DNA of 62,208 bases, taken from NCBI GenBank assembly GCA_910584965.1, contig CAJUDZ010000022.1, forward strand, positions 1 to 62,208, given 5' to 3'. The notes beneath the pieces are model-generated. The model saw only the letters and a list, made by a program, of their open reading frames with translations, was not told the origin of the DNA and searched no databases. Positions within the stretch are counted from its first letter, which is position 1. Every line of letters starts with the position of its first letter. The DNA comes from an uncultured Lachnospiraceae bacterium (GTDB lineage Bacteria > Bacillota > Clostridia > Lachnospirales > Lachnospiraceae). Below, one piece after another: positions 17,793-26,104 of this stretch. Made by a program: the position numbers and the translations under genes.

Positions 17793-19334
17793 TTACAGGC
17801 ACCGGATATTCTCAAGCGTGATATTTTCACAGTCTTTTAAAGAAAACTGCTGTTCCACATTCTTTCCCCTTCCGGTAATCGTTATGTTACGAAACGTTAT
17901 ATTTTTCGCGGCATAACCCGGTACATCAAAACCATGTACCGTAATCGCCGTATCATGAGACCAGGTTCTGTCCACCTCCAGGATTTCTCCGCCGATTTCC
18001 AGATTTTCATACAGGCAGTCGGAAAAAACAGGCGGCGTATCGGCCGGTATGCCGTCGTCGTTGTACCCTACGGAATGGAGCATGATTTTAGCCGCCTTAC
18101 AGTCTCTGATCTGAATATTTTTCACATAACCGCCGCGCTTTTTCGTTCCCTTGATTTCGATGCCGCAGAGCGCGTTTTTGACGTCACAGTCCCAGATTCT
18201 GACATCTTCGATGCCGCCCGATATTTCGCTTCCGATGATGATGCCGTGTCCGAAGGAACTGACACAATCGAACACCCGTATATGCCTGCACGGTCTGTTG
18301 ATGACATTTCCTTCCGGATTTTTCCCGGATTTGATGGCGACACAGTCATCTTCCGTAAAAAAGGTACAGCCGAATATCGTACAGTTTGTAGAAGAATCGG
18401 GATCCCATCCGTCCCCGTTCCAGACGCCCTCCGAATAAAAAACACAGTCATGCGTCACGATCTGATCGGAATAAATCATATGTACGTTCCAGCTCGCCCC
18501 GTTTTTCAGCGTAACGCCGGAAATAACCACATTCCTGGAATTGCTGATATTAATCAGCCGCGGCCGCACGCGCCCCGGAATGGTGTCTTTCGACTCGCAT
18601 TCTTTGATTTTATCTCCCAGCGACTCCAGATATTCCCTGAGCAGCTCCCGCTCCGTCACGATCACGCGTTTGGCAAGAGTCACGCCGCCGCTGGCGATCG
18701 TTCCCTTTCCCCGAATTACCACATTTTGGCAGTTATATCCGCTCTCATGGTCCAGCTCTCCCATATTCAGCAGACTGCTGTAACATTCCATTTCCGTCCC
18801 TTCAAAACGGCTCTTGATTCTGGGCAGATAGTCTTCCGGCCTGTCCGTTCCCTGCAGAACGGCGTCTTTTTCCAGATACAGTTCCATATCGCCGTGCAGG
18901 CGGAGCGCTCCCGTCAGAAATATGCCCGCCGGAAAATAAACTGCATCCGTCTCCGTGCAATCGTCGACGGCCCGCTGTATGGCTTCCGTATTCATGGTTT
19001 TTCCGTCGCCCAGAGCGTAATAGGGCGCCTTCGTAATATCAATCCTTCTTTTCTCCTTACCGGTCTTTATCACCATGCTTTCGTACACCGCACAGCCGCG
19101 CGTTTCCTGCTCATTCCCGTTGAACAGCCTGACTTGTACCGTATATTCCGTTTCGGGATGCAGACCCTCCAGCGTGTAGTGGGTTCTGTCCGTTGTTCCC
19201 TTCTCTTCTCCGTTGCAGACGATCTGATAAAAGGAACCGCGCTCAAGGCCGCGCGGCTTATCCCAATATAAGGTGATCGTGTCTTCCGTTACAATTTTCC
19301 GTATCATGCCCGGTTCTTTTATCATGTCGTCCAT
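17793..19334 (-). CDS. GH28 polygalacturonase-like pectinase
   Basis: A 513-residue protein with an N-terminal fibronectin-III-like domain (about 1-90), a YALGDGKTMNTEAIQRAV motif opening the right-handed beta-helix, and GH28 catalytic motifs in order: NGDGWDPDS, EDDCVAIKSG (paired Asp), FGHGIIIGSE (GHG) and CGIEIKGTKKRGG (substrate-binding Lys). GH28 enzymes cleave galacturonans or rhamnogalacturonans with inversion. No signal peptide is visible, so it probably acts inside the cell on imported oligosaccharides. The organism's other glycosidases here fit a pectin and hemicellulose diet. Confidence 0.92.
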   Translation of the reverse strand: MDDMIKEPGMIRKIVTEDTITLYWDKPRGLERGSFYQIVCNGEEKGTTDRTHYTLEGLHPETEYTVQVRLFNGNEQETRGCAVYESMVIKTGKEKRRIDITKAPYYALGDGKTMNTEAIQRAVDDCTETDAVYFPAGIFLTGALRLHGDMELYLEKDAVLQGTDRPEDYLPRIKSRFEGTEMECYSSLLNMGELDHESGYNCQNVVIRGKGTIASGGVTLAKRVIVTERELLREYLESLGDKIKECESKDTIPGRVRPRLINISNSRNVVISGVTLKNGASWNVHMIYSDQIVTHDCVFYSEGVWNGDGWDPDSSTNCTIFGCTFFTEDDCVAIKSGKNPEGNVINRPCRHIRVFDCVSSFGHGIIIGSEISGGIEDVRIWDCDVKNALCGIEIKGTKKRGGYVKNIQIRDCKAAKIMLHSVGYNDDGIPADTPPVFSDCLYENLEIGGEILEVDRTWSHDTAITVHGFDVPGYAAKNITFRNITITGRGKNVEQQFSLKDCENITLENIRCL

Positions 19335-19404
19335 ATGCCCTGTACCCGCTCCTTCTTTTATGCACAGACTTTTCTATTGTTTTTCTCTGATATCGAAAAG
19401 GAAA

Positions 19405-19434
19405 GGCGTAAGCTGTCTGTTATCCACTTACGCC
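19405..19434 (-). terminator. Terminator downstream of fucO
   Basis: Perfect arms GGCGTAAG/CTTACGCC with a 14-base loop are followed on the minus strand by TTTCCTTTT. It sits in the 227-bp gap between fucO and the GH28 gene, 128 bp past the fucO stop; no other feature is evident there. Confidence 0.6.
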
Positions 19435-19561
19435 CTGATTTTATTTATTGTACCATAATCACGAAACAAAGTCTATGGCATTTCCATATCCCATCTGCTT
19501 ATCGCCGTCTGCTCATCCCGATATACCTGCGCGATTGGTAAAGAACAGCTCAGTTTTTTCA

Positions 19562-20710
19562 TCAGATCAAAGATTCATACAGCTTCGTGATATCTTCCAC
19601 GCTTGTCTCCTTCGGATTGCCCGGTCTGCATGCGTCGTCATATGCGGACTGCGCAAGGAAGGGAATGTCTTCTCTCTTCACGATTTCCTTTAAGTCTGCC
19701 GGAATCCCGACATCCTCCGACAGTTTCTTCACGGCATCGACCGCCGCTCTCCTGTATGCTTCCCGGGACATGCCGTCAACGCCCTGCACACCCATTGCGC
19801 GGGCGATTTCGCGGTATTTCTCTCCTGTAGCTTCCGCATTATACTCCATAACGGTCGGCAGAATAATCGCATTCGCAATTCCGTGCGGCGTATCATATAA
19901 CGCGCCGAGCGGATGCGCCATAGAATGAACAATCCCAAGCCCTACATTGGAAAATCCCATGCCGGCCACATACTGGCCAAGCGCCATATCCGTTCTTCCT
20001 TCCGGCGTGTTATCCACCGCGCCCCGTAAAGAACGGGCAATAATCTCGATCGCTTTCAAATGGAACATATCGGAAAGTTCCCATGCCCCCGCCGTGATAT
20101 ATCCTTCGATGGCATGCGTCAAAGCATCCATTCCGGTTGCCGCCGTCAGGCCTTTTGGCATGGATGCCATCATCTCCGGATCCACAAAAGCAACGACCGG
20201 GATATCTTTCGGGTCAACGCAGACCATCTTACGGCTCTTTTCCGCATCGGTAATTACATAATTAATCGTTACTTCCGCCGCCGTTCCCGCCGTTGTCGGA
20301 ACCGCAAAAATCGGTACGGATTTATGTTTCGTCGGCGCAACGCCCTCCAGACTCACCACATCCGCAAATTCCGGGTTGTTGATGATGATGCCGACCGCTT
20401 TCGCGGTATCCATGGAGGAACCGCCGCCGATTGCGATCAGGTAATCCGCTCCGGATTTCTTATAAGCCTCCACACCCGTCTGAACGTTCTCAATCGTCGG
20501 ATTTGGCTTAATATTGGAATACACCTCATATGCAAGTCCCGCTTTATCGAGAACCTCCAGAACTTTCCCGGTTACGCCGAATTTTATAAGGTCGGGATCG
20601 GAACATACGAATGCCTTCGAAAATCCTCTTCCTTCTGCCTCCGCCGCAATTTCCCGTATCGCTCCCGCGCCGTGATAGGAAGTTTCGTTTAATACAAATC
20701 TGTTTGCCAT
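19562..20710 (-). CDS. fucO: Lactaldehyde reductase (FucO)
   Basis: A 382-residue iron-containing group III alcohol dehydrogenase. The N-terminal NAD site is IGGGSSMDTAKAVG, and the Fe ligands lie in GMDALTHAIEGY (Asp, His) and in HSMAHPLGALYDTPHG (two His). From memory the whole sequence aligns closely with E. coli FucO, including VPTTAGTAAEVTINYVITD. It should reduce L-lactaldehyde from fucose or rhamnose breakdown to 1,2-propanediol. It has its own promoter and terminator and is not next to fucose or rhamnose genes here. Confidence 0.92.
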   Translation of the reverse strand: MANRFVLNETSYHGAGAIREIAAEAEGRGFSKAFVCSDPDLIKFGVTGKVLEVLDKAGLAYEVYSNIKPNPTIENVQTGVEAYKKSGADYLIAIGGGSSMDTAKAVGIIINNPEFADVVSLEGVAPTKHKSVPIFAVPTTAGTAAEVTINYVITDAEKSRKMVCVDPKDIPVVAFVDPEMMASMPKGLTAATGMDALTHAIEGYITAGAWELSDMFHLKAIEIIARSLRGAVDNTPEGRTDMALGQYVAGMGFSNVGLGIVHSMAHPLGALYDTPHGIANAIILPTVMEYNAEATGEKYREIARAMGVQGVDGMSREAYRRAAVDAVKKLSEDVGIPADLKEIVKREDIPFLAQSAYDDACRPGNPKETSVEDITKLYESLI

Positions 20711-20744
20711 ACTGCATTTTACTCCTTATCTTTTTGATATAACT

Positions 20745-20773
20745 ATTATACACGAAAATATGAAAAGGGTAAA
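20745..20773 (-). promoter_or_regulatory. Promoter of fucO
   Basis: On the minus strand TTTACC (20768-20773) and TATAAT (20745-20750) are 17 bp apart, about 35 bp from the start codon. Confidence 0.8.
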
Positions 20774-20853
20774 GGTGCTGTATGCAAATATCGCTGCTGA
20801 ACCCGTTGTATCAAGTGTATACATGAATCATGCGAATTTTGTATTTGAGTATA

Positions 20854-20874
20854 AAAAACTCTATTCGAGTTTTT
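20854..20874 (-). terminator. Terminator of the three-gene unknown operon
   Basis: Arms AAAAACTC/GAGTTTTT with a five-base loop; the 3' arm runs into TTTTTT on the minus strand. It lies 44 bp after the stop of the last gene of the operon 23426-20918. Confidence 0.65.
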
Positions 20875-20917
20875 CTAATGTCTTAAAGGAATATTTGCTT
20901 GACAGGGAATTTCTCCG

Positions 20918-21778
20918 TCATTCCGCTTCTGTCATATCCGCTCCCGCCGTTTCTCCTTCCGCCCATTTCGTTCCGGCCTCTTTCCTCTCCGCCTTCACAT
21001 AATCGCTTCCAAATGCGGAGGGTTCCGAAAGTTTCACGCTCATAACCGTTTCCGTTTCCCCGATATGCGTCGTCATCACAAGCGTTCTGGAGCCGTCCGG
21101 CCGGGTAATAATTTCCGTATCGGTGTTCGAATCCTGCTTTCCGGGCCGCTTCTCCTGTATCCTGCTCAGATTCTTTTTCCAATACCCGAACGGCGCGCTG
21201 AGCGCTTCCGAATCCGGCCCGTCTTTTTCCTTTTCCTCCATAAAATCCCAGTACATCTGCAGGCTGTCCTGATAATAAGCCGCCAGCTTCTTCTGTCCAA
21301 GCGTGTTCATATCCCGAATCGTTTTCCGGAACAGGTCGATAAAATCGGCCCGGTCATGTAATCCCATATTTCCGGAAGACGGGTCTTTTGGCAGCGAAGA
21401 AAGGCCGCCGTTCTTATCAACGCCCAGATGCGCCTCCAGCGCGTGCATTTCCACCACGGTTGCACAGCGGGGATTGATATCGTTGATATGGATAAGCTGT
21501 TCAAACTCTTTTCCGTTCTCATCGACGCCCTTTGCGACCACCGTGGGGTCTTCCTTCGTGGAACCTTCCGCATACTTGATATAAAAGGAAAGGCCGGAAC
21601 CGTTTCCGCCCGAATAAAGCATATCATCCGTTTTCATATAAACTTTGTATTCCCGCGGTTTCATGGCCGCCATATTCCCGGCCTGCTGTACAAACTGACC
21701 GGAAGACATCCCTGCGCTCCCCTTCTTTGCCCACATATCCGCCGCATACGGATTCGATGATATTCCTCCGATTCCCAT
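20918..21778 (-). CDS. Unknown protein A of three-gene operon
   Basis: A 286-residue protein with no recognised domain, signal peptide or membrane segment. It begins MGIGGISSNPYAAD, which resembles an internal N-terminal motif of the upstream gene product (MGIPGGGYGFNAYAAD). Residues about 41-125 (REYKVYMKTDDMLYSGGN, then FEQLIHINDINPR and MHALEAHLG) look like a compact alpha/beta domain; the C-terminal 80 residues are charged and probably disordered. It is the third gene of an operon, 22 bp after protein B. I have seen families of this type in Lachnospiraceae but know of no function. Confidence 0.7.
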   Translation of the reverse strand: MGIGGISSNPYAADMWAKKGSAGMSSGQFVQQAGNMAAMKPREYKVYMKTDDMLYSGGNGSGLSFYIKYAEGSTKEDPTVVAKGVDENGKEFEQLIHINDINPRCATVVEMHALEAHLGVDKNGGLSSLPKDPSSGNMGLHDRADFIDLFRKTIRDMNTLGQKKLAAYYQDSLQMYWDFMEEKEKDGPDSEALSAPFGYWKKNLSRIQEKRPGKQDSNTDTEIITRPDGSRTLVMTTHIGETETVMSVKLSEPSAFGSDYVKAERKEAGTKWAEGETAGADMTEAE

Positions 21779-21800
21779 TTTAAACCATTCCCCTTTCCGC

Positions 21801-22595
21801 TTACAAACCCTGTAATCTTTTCAGAAATTCCTGATAAAAGTTCTTTTCTTTCGCCATATTCTCCATTTTCTGCCTGGATACGGCACGCCTCGGTTCCGGC
21901 GGATGCTCCAGATCATACAGCGCCTGCTCCGCCGCATTCCGGGCAGACTGTACGGAATTTCCAAGCATATCGCTCACGTTTTCCCCGCGAAGCAATCCCG
22001 TGCATCTTCGCACCATCATCTGTGTAATATGGCTGAGTTTTCCGCTGCCCGAAACACCCATACCATCCACACCCGCCGCTTCCGCCGCGTCAATCCAGGC
22101 TTTTTTAACACTTTCCGGGGCATCTTTCGCAATCTTTTCGAAAGATTGTTCCCAATATTCCCTCGCCGTTTTCCCCGCTCCGAAAGACTCCCCGTCCTCG
22201 AACAGCAGCGCAATCTGCGCTTCCGAAACGGGCGTTTCCGTCTGCCCGTCGTCAAAAACCGCCTTTCCGTCTGAAAAAACAATTTCGGAATCACCGTTCT
22301 GATCGGGCGCTTCCGTCCGCATGCCATTCCCGCCTGTAAGTCTGTATCTCATATCGTTCCATGCCGCCCGGGAATCCGCCGTCATCTCTTCCTGCGCCTT
22401 TTTCCGTTCCCGATTCCGGCCGATCTCATGATCAATCCACCGCTTCAGCTCTCCTTCGGTCATTACCGTTCCCGGCGTATCGTCTTTCAAAATCTGCGGT
22501 TCCGTTTCCATTTTGCCGGGCCATTGTAAAGCATCCGCCGCATACGCATTGAAACCGTATCCGCCGCCCGGTATTCCCATATGATAAATATCCAA
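21801..22595 (-). CDS. Unknown protein B of three-gene operon
   Basis: A 264-residue soluble protein. The start is TTG at 22593-22595 with GGAGG 7 bases upstream, giving (M)DIYHMGIPGGGYGFNAYAAD. The N-terminus shares MD-x-x-x-M-x-G-I with protein C and GI-x-G...N-x-YAAD with protein A. The rest is highly charged and helical (ERKKAQEEMTADSRAAW; EQSFEKIAKDAPESVKKAW), ending in a basic helix. No transmembrane segment or catalytic motif is visible. It lies 51 bp after protein C. Confidence 0.68.
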   Translation of the reverse strand: MDIYHMGIPGGGYGFNAYAADALQWPGKMETEPQILKDDTPGTVMTEGELKRWIDHEIGRNRERKKAQEEMTADSRAAWNDMRYRLTGGNGMRTEAPDQNGDSEIVFSDGKAVFDDGQTETPVSEAQIALLFEDGESFGAGKTAREYWEQSFEKIAKDAPESVKKAWIDAAEAAGVDGMGVSGSGKLSHITQMMVRRCTGLLRGENVSDMLGNSVQSARNAAEQALYDLEHPPEPRRAVSRQKMENMAKEKNFYQEFLKRLQGL

Positions 22596-22646
22596 ATCAA
22601 ATCCTCCATTCCCCTGGACCGCAGTACCTGCGGGCCGATTCGTTTT

Positions 22647-23426
22647 CTACAGATTTTTAATATGAAACATGCGAAGCCGGATATTGGCTTTGAAACGGGA
22701 ATAAATCTGCATTGCCCGCGCATCGCATTCCGCATACGGCAGCATTTCCGCTTCCGGCGGCAACGCCGCCAGTTCGGCATAATATTCGGAAACCGCCATC
22801 CTCTTGGAAAGAGCTTTCTTCTCGACCAGCTCCTCATAAAGCGCTAACAGCGCTTTTCTGCGCTTTCTCCTGCGTTCCCAGAAACAATCTTTTGCTTTCT
22901 TGCGAAACGCCCTTTCCTGCTCTTCATTCCGGCAGGGCGGACGCCAGGTCTCCACACGGCATTCCTCCTTCGAAGCTCCGAAATAAAAAACAACAAATTT
23001 TCCGCCGTTTCTGGCTCCCCACGGGTCATAAGCCTGAAAATTCGCCCGCAGACATTGAAGAACCCAGGCTTCATATTCGGGATCGTTTTTCATCGCCTCA
23101 AATCCCTCTTCGGAAATGTGCACCGCAACAAAATCCTGCATATTCCACGGATGGACGGGGAGGGATGCGATCTTGTCATAAAGGTATAATTTATATTCCG
23201 TCATGGACATTGACGCCCGGTCAGCCTCCGTTATCCATCCGGTTTCCTGTAATATTCCGGCCTTCGGGACCGTCCCGGCTCCCGGCACAGGTTCCCGAAC
23301 GCCGCTCTTTTCCAGAAACTTATCCAGAAAATCGCCGGCATCGGCGGATGTGCTCTGTTCCCGTCCCTGTGCCTGTGTTGTCTTCGCCGTATCCTGCCGA
23401 ATGCCTGTCATATAATTAAAATCCAT
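22647..23426 (-). CDS. Unknown protein C of three-gene operon
   Basis: A 259-residue soluble protein beginning MDFNYMTGIRQD. After a low-complexity stretch (to about residue 65) it has a folded region with MSMTEYKLYLYDKIASLP, then AVHISEEGFEAMKNDPEYEAWV and KFVVFYFGASKEE, followed by a very basic helix (residues about 180-195, RRRKRRKALL). It is the first gene of the operon with B and A. The ATG is about 18 bases from the nearest GGAGG, an unusually long spacing. No function is recognised. Confidence 0.68.
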   Translation of the reverse strand: MDFNYMTGIRQDTAKTTQAQGREQSTSADAGDFLDKFLEKSGVREPVPGAGTVPKAGILQETGWITEADRASMSMTEYKLYLYDKIASLPVHPWNMQDFVAVHISEEGFEAMKNDPEYEAWVLQCLRANFQAYDPWGARNGGKFVVFYFGASKEECRVETWRPPCRNEEQERAFRKKAKDCFWERRRKRRKALLALYEELVEKKALSKRMAVSEYYAELAALPPEAEMLPYAECDARAMQIYSRFKANIRLRMFHIKNL

Positions 23427-23533
23427 CGAATTTCCGATAAGAATCCCTCCCCCGTATCAGCCTCTTTACTGATAATACGATCGAAAGGACACAAAAGTTT
23501 CAAAATGCGGAAAGAAGTTTAAACGCCTCGGTC

Positions 23534-26014
23534 TCACGCATTTCTTCCGATCTGGTATGCCGAACGCAGCGCAAACTTCTCCGCATCCCCTTCCAGAATT
23601 TCCACCCGTTTTTCTCCCGCGTTCATGTCAAAATAGTTATCCGAAAGTCTGACATCTCCGTCAACGCCCAGAATCTCCACGCTCTTCGCATAAGCATCCG
23701 CTTTGATTACCAGCACGCTGCCTTCCCTGCGGTAAGACAAGGCCGGATCGCGGAATGCAAAGTGCTTGGGCGCCGTAAACAGGCAGAAGTTTTCGGACAC
23801 GGTTCTGTCTTCTATTATAAAAGCACAATGCAGATAAATTTGAAGCTCATCATACATCGTAAAATCCATCTTTTCCAGCCAGACGCCGTCCAAAGGCGCC
23901 GCCGTGATTTCCTGTTCACCGGACAAAAGAACCGTGCTGTCCGGCGCACGCAGTTCCCATTTCACGGTTCCGCTTACGGGCTCCATCGTCTCATTCGCCA
24001 CATGGAGCCTTGCCGATTTTTCGATCGGCGCGGGCTGTGCAATACAATAGGGACGTTCGCTCAGTTCCCCGGTCTCTTCACAGGAAATCATCACCGGGGC
24101 GAACGCTCTCTTCTCCGCATAATGCAGGGCCTTCCATCGACCATAATAGTCAATGCTCGACCAGGACGCCACCGGCCATATGTCATTTAATTGCCACACG
24201 ACAGTCCCCATGCAGCGGCCCCGGTATCTGCGGAAATGTTCGATTCCATAGCGGATGGCATCCGCCTGCAAAAGCTGCGAAGTATAAAGCAGTTCTTCAA
24301 ATCCCGACGGATAAAGATAAATTGCCGACAGATAGTCCAGAATCTTGCCGTTGGCCGCCTTATTGCGCTGGTGCATCTCCATCACTCTTGAAAAAATATT
24401 CCTGTCCCCGGGTTCCGTAAAGGTTTCCACCGTTTTCAGGCAGGGGAAGGATTGAAACCCAAATTCCGAAAGGTATCGGAAATAAAATTTCCGGTATTCC
24501 GTAAACGGCCTGCCGCCGTGCCAGACATCCCAGTAATGGGCGTCGCCCCGGTTCTCATCCCAGGGATTATCATAATTTCCGCCGGAGGATGGGGAGGAGG
24601 GCCAGTAAAAGGATGCCGGATCCTCTTCTTTTACAATCTTCGGAATGATATATTCATACAGTTTAATATAATCACACTTCTGCTTTTCGGAAGGTTCCCA
24701 TGAACCATCCAGCGTCTGTGCCTCCATTTCATTGTTGCCGCACCATAAACCGAGACAGGCGTGATGCCTGATTCTCCTGATATTATCGCGTATCTCCGCG
24801 CTGATATTCCGTTCGAAGTCCTCATCCAGCTCATAGGAAGCACAGGCGAACATGAAATCCTGCCATACGATAAGCCCCAGCTCGTCGCAGGCGTCATAAA
24901 ACCAGTCATCCGGGTAATAGCCGCCGCCCCAGACCCGGATACAGTTATGGTGGGCCGCCGCCGCATCCGCAAGCAGTTTCTTTGTCCGCTCCTTTGTCAC
25001 CCTGGAAAGAAGATTGTCTTCGGGAATATAATCCGCCCCCATCGCAAAAATTTTAACGCCGTTTACCTCATGGGCAAAACATTCTCCCCAGGCATCCTTC
25101 TCCGTATTGACGGTCATCGTCCGCAGTCCGATCTTTCTGCTGTAACGGTCGAGCATCCGCCCGCTTTCATCTTCCAGAACGACTTCTGCCGTATACAGAG
25201 GCTGTCCGCCATATCCGTTCGGCCACCATTTCCGGGGATTTGGCACGCTGATGCGGTCCCAGGAATTTCCCGCAAGCAGGTTTCCCTCCGGATCATACAG
25301 CGCCGTTTTCAGTACGAACCGCTCCGGTTCATCCGAAAAAGATTCTATCGTCACATCGAAAACTACCGTTACCTGATCGCTGCCGTCGCGGTCATCGTTT
25401 CTCCAGTCCTGCGTTATGTAAACCTGTTCCAGCCGGGCTTTCACGCCTTCCAGCAAAGATACTTCCCGGAAAATTCCGGCATCTGGCAGCCTCGGCCCCC
25501 AGTCCCAGCCAAACATGCAATGTGCCTTCCGCAGATGGGGAAACCCTTTCATGCACTCGGAAGCGCCGCCGGTATAGACTTTCTCGTTTTCCGCGGCAAT
25601 ATATCCTGTCGGGGAATACAGCCGCACAAGAAGCTCGTTCTCCCCCGGCCTCGCTTCCTCCAGCACATCAAATTCCCAAATGCGGTGCATATTGTCTGTA
25701 TGTCCGATACAAATGTCATTTAAATAAATATCTGACAGTGTATCGACGCCGTCAAAACGCAGCATCAGGCAGTCCGCTTCAAGCTGTTCTTCCGTCAGTA
25801 CAAATGACGTCCGAAAGCAAAAGTCATTTTCCATCAGTTTCAAAGCGTCCAGCTCGTTCATCCGGTAATACGGATCCTGCATCAGCCCTTTCTGCAGCAG
25901 ATTCCCGTATACGGAACCGGGAACCTGCGCATCCGTCCATGCTTCCGGAATCCCGTATACGTTTTCTCCGATTATTTTCATCTGCCAGTTATGTTCCAAC
26001 ACTGTTTTCTTCAT
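23534..26014 (-). CDS. GH2 beta-mannosidase-type glycosidase
   Basis: An 826-residue enzyme with the GH2 arrangement: N-terminal jelly-roll (to about 180, AHCMFGWDWGPRLPDAG), immunoglobulin-like domain, then a TIM barrel with the acid/base Glu in WCGNNEMEAQT and the nucleophile Glu in LSEFGFQSFP, and C-terminal beta domains. Length and the RVWGGGYYPDDWFYDACDE motif fit beta-mannosidase rather than beta-galactosidase. No signal peptide is seen, so it probably acts on imported manno-oligosaccharides. It has its own promoter between itself and the flagellin gene. Confidence 0.9.
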   Translation of the reverse strand: MKKTVLEHNWQMKIIGENVYGIPEAWTDAQVPGSVYGNLLQKGLMQDPYYRMNELDALKLMENDFCFRTSFVLTEEQLEADCLMLRFDGVDTLSDIYLNDICIGHTDNMHRIWEFDVLEEARPGENELLVRLYSPTGYIAAENEKVYTGGASECMKGFPHLRKAHCMFGWDWGPRLPDAGIFREVSLLEGVKARLEQVYITQDWRNDDRDGSDQVTVVFDVTIESFSDEPERFVLKTALYDPEGNLLAGNSWDRISVPNPRKWWPNGYGGQPLYTAEVVLEDESGRMLDRYSRKIGLRTMTVNTEKDAWGECFAHEVNGVKIFAMGADYIPEDNLLSRVTKERTKKLLADAAAAHHNCIRVWGGGYYPDDWFYDACDELGLIVWQDFMFACASYELDEDFERNISAEIRDNIRRIRHHACLGLWCGNNEMEAQTLDGSWEPSEKQKCDYIKLYEYIIPKIVKEEDPASFYWPSSPSSGGNYDNPWDENRGDAHYWDVWHGGRPFTEYRKFYFRYLSEFGFQSFPCLKTVETFTEPGDRNIFSRVMEMHQRNKAANGKILDYLSAIYLYPSGFEELLYTSQLLQADAIRYGIEHFRRYRGRCMGTVVWQLNDIWPVASWSSIDYYGRWKALHYAEKRAFAPVMISCEETGELSERPYCIAQPAPIEKSARLHVANETMEPVSGTVKWELRAPDSTVLLSGEQEITAAPLDGVWLEKMDFTMYDELQIYLHCAFIIEDRTVSENFCLFTAPKHFAFRDPALSYRREGSVLVIKADAYAKSVEILGVDGDVRLSDNYFDMNAGEKRVEILEGDAEKFALRSAYQIGRNA

Positions 26015-26056
26015 TCTGTCCCCATACCTTTCTTCTCCGGTTATACATCTGCTTTC

Positions 26057-26084
26057 ATTATACTGGCTGAAGCAGATTATGCAA
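26057..26084 (-). promoter_or_regulatory. Promoter of GH2 gene
   Basis: On the minus strand TTGCAT (26079-26084) and TATAAT (26057-26062) are 16 bp apart, just downstream of the flagellin stop codon. The GH2 gene is therefore a separate unit. Confidence 0.75.
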
Positions 26085-26104
26085 CCCCGGTTCTATGCAA
26101 AAGG

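Noticed and set aside
17934..19271. A 445-codon plus-strand open frame
   Set aside because: It is the shadow of the GH28 gene, whose catalytic motifs are intact on the minus strand.
23427..23533. Sigma-28 promoter before the three-gene operon
   Set aside because: A GAAA...TCGATCG pair exists on the minus strand, but spacing (13) and -10 sequence differ from the consensus.
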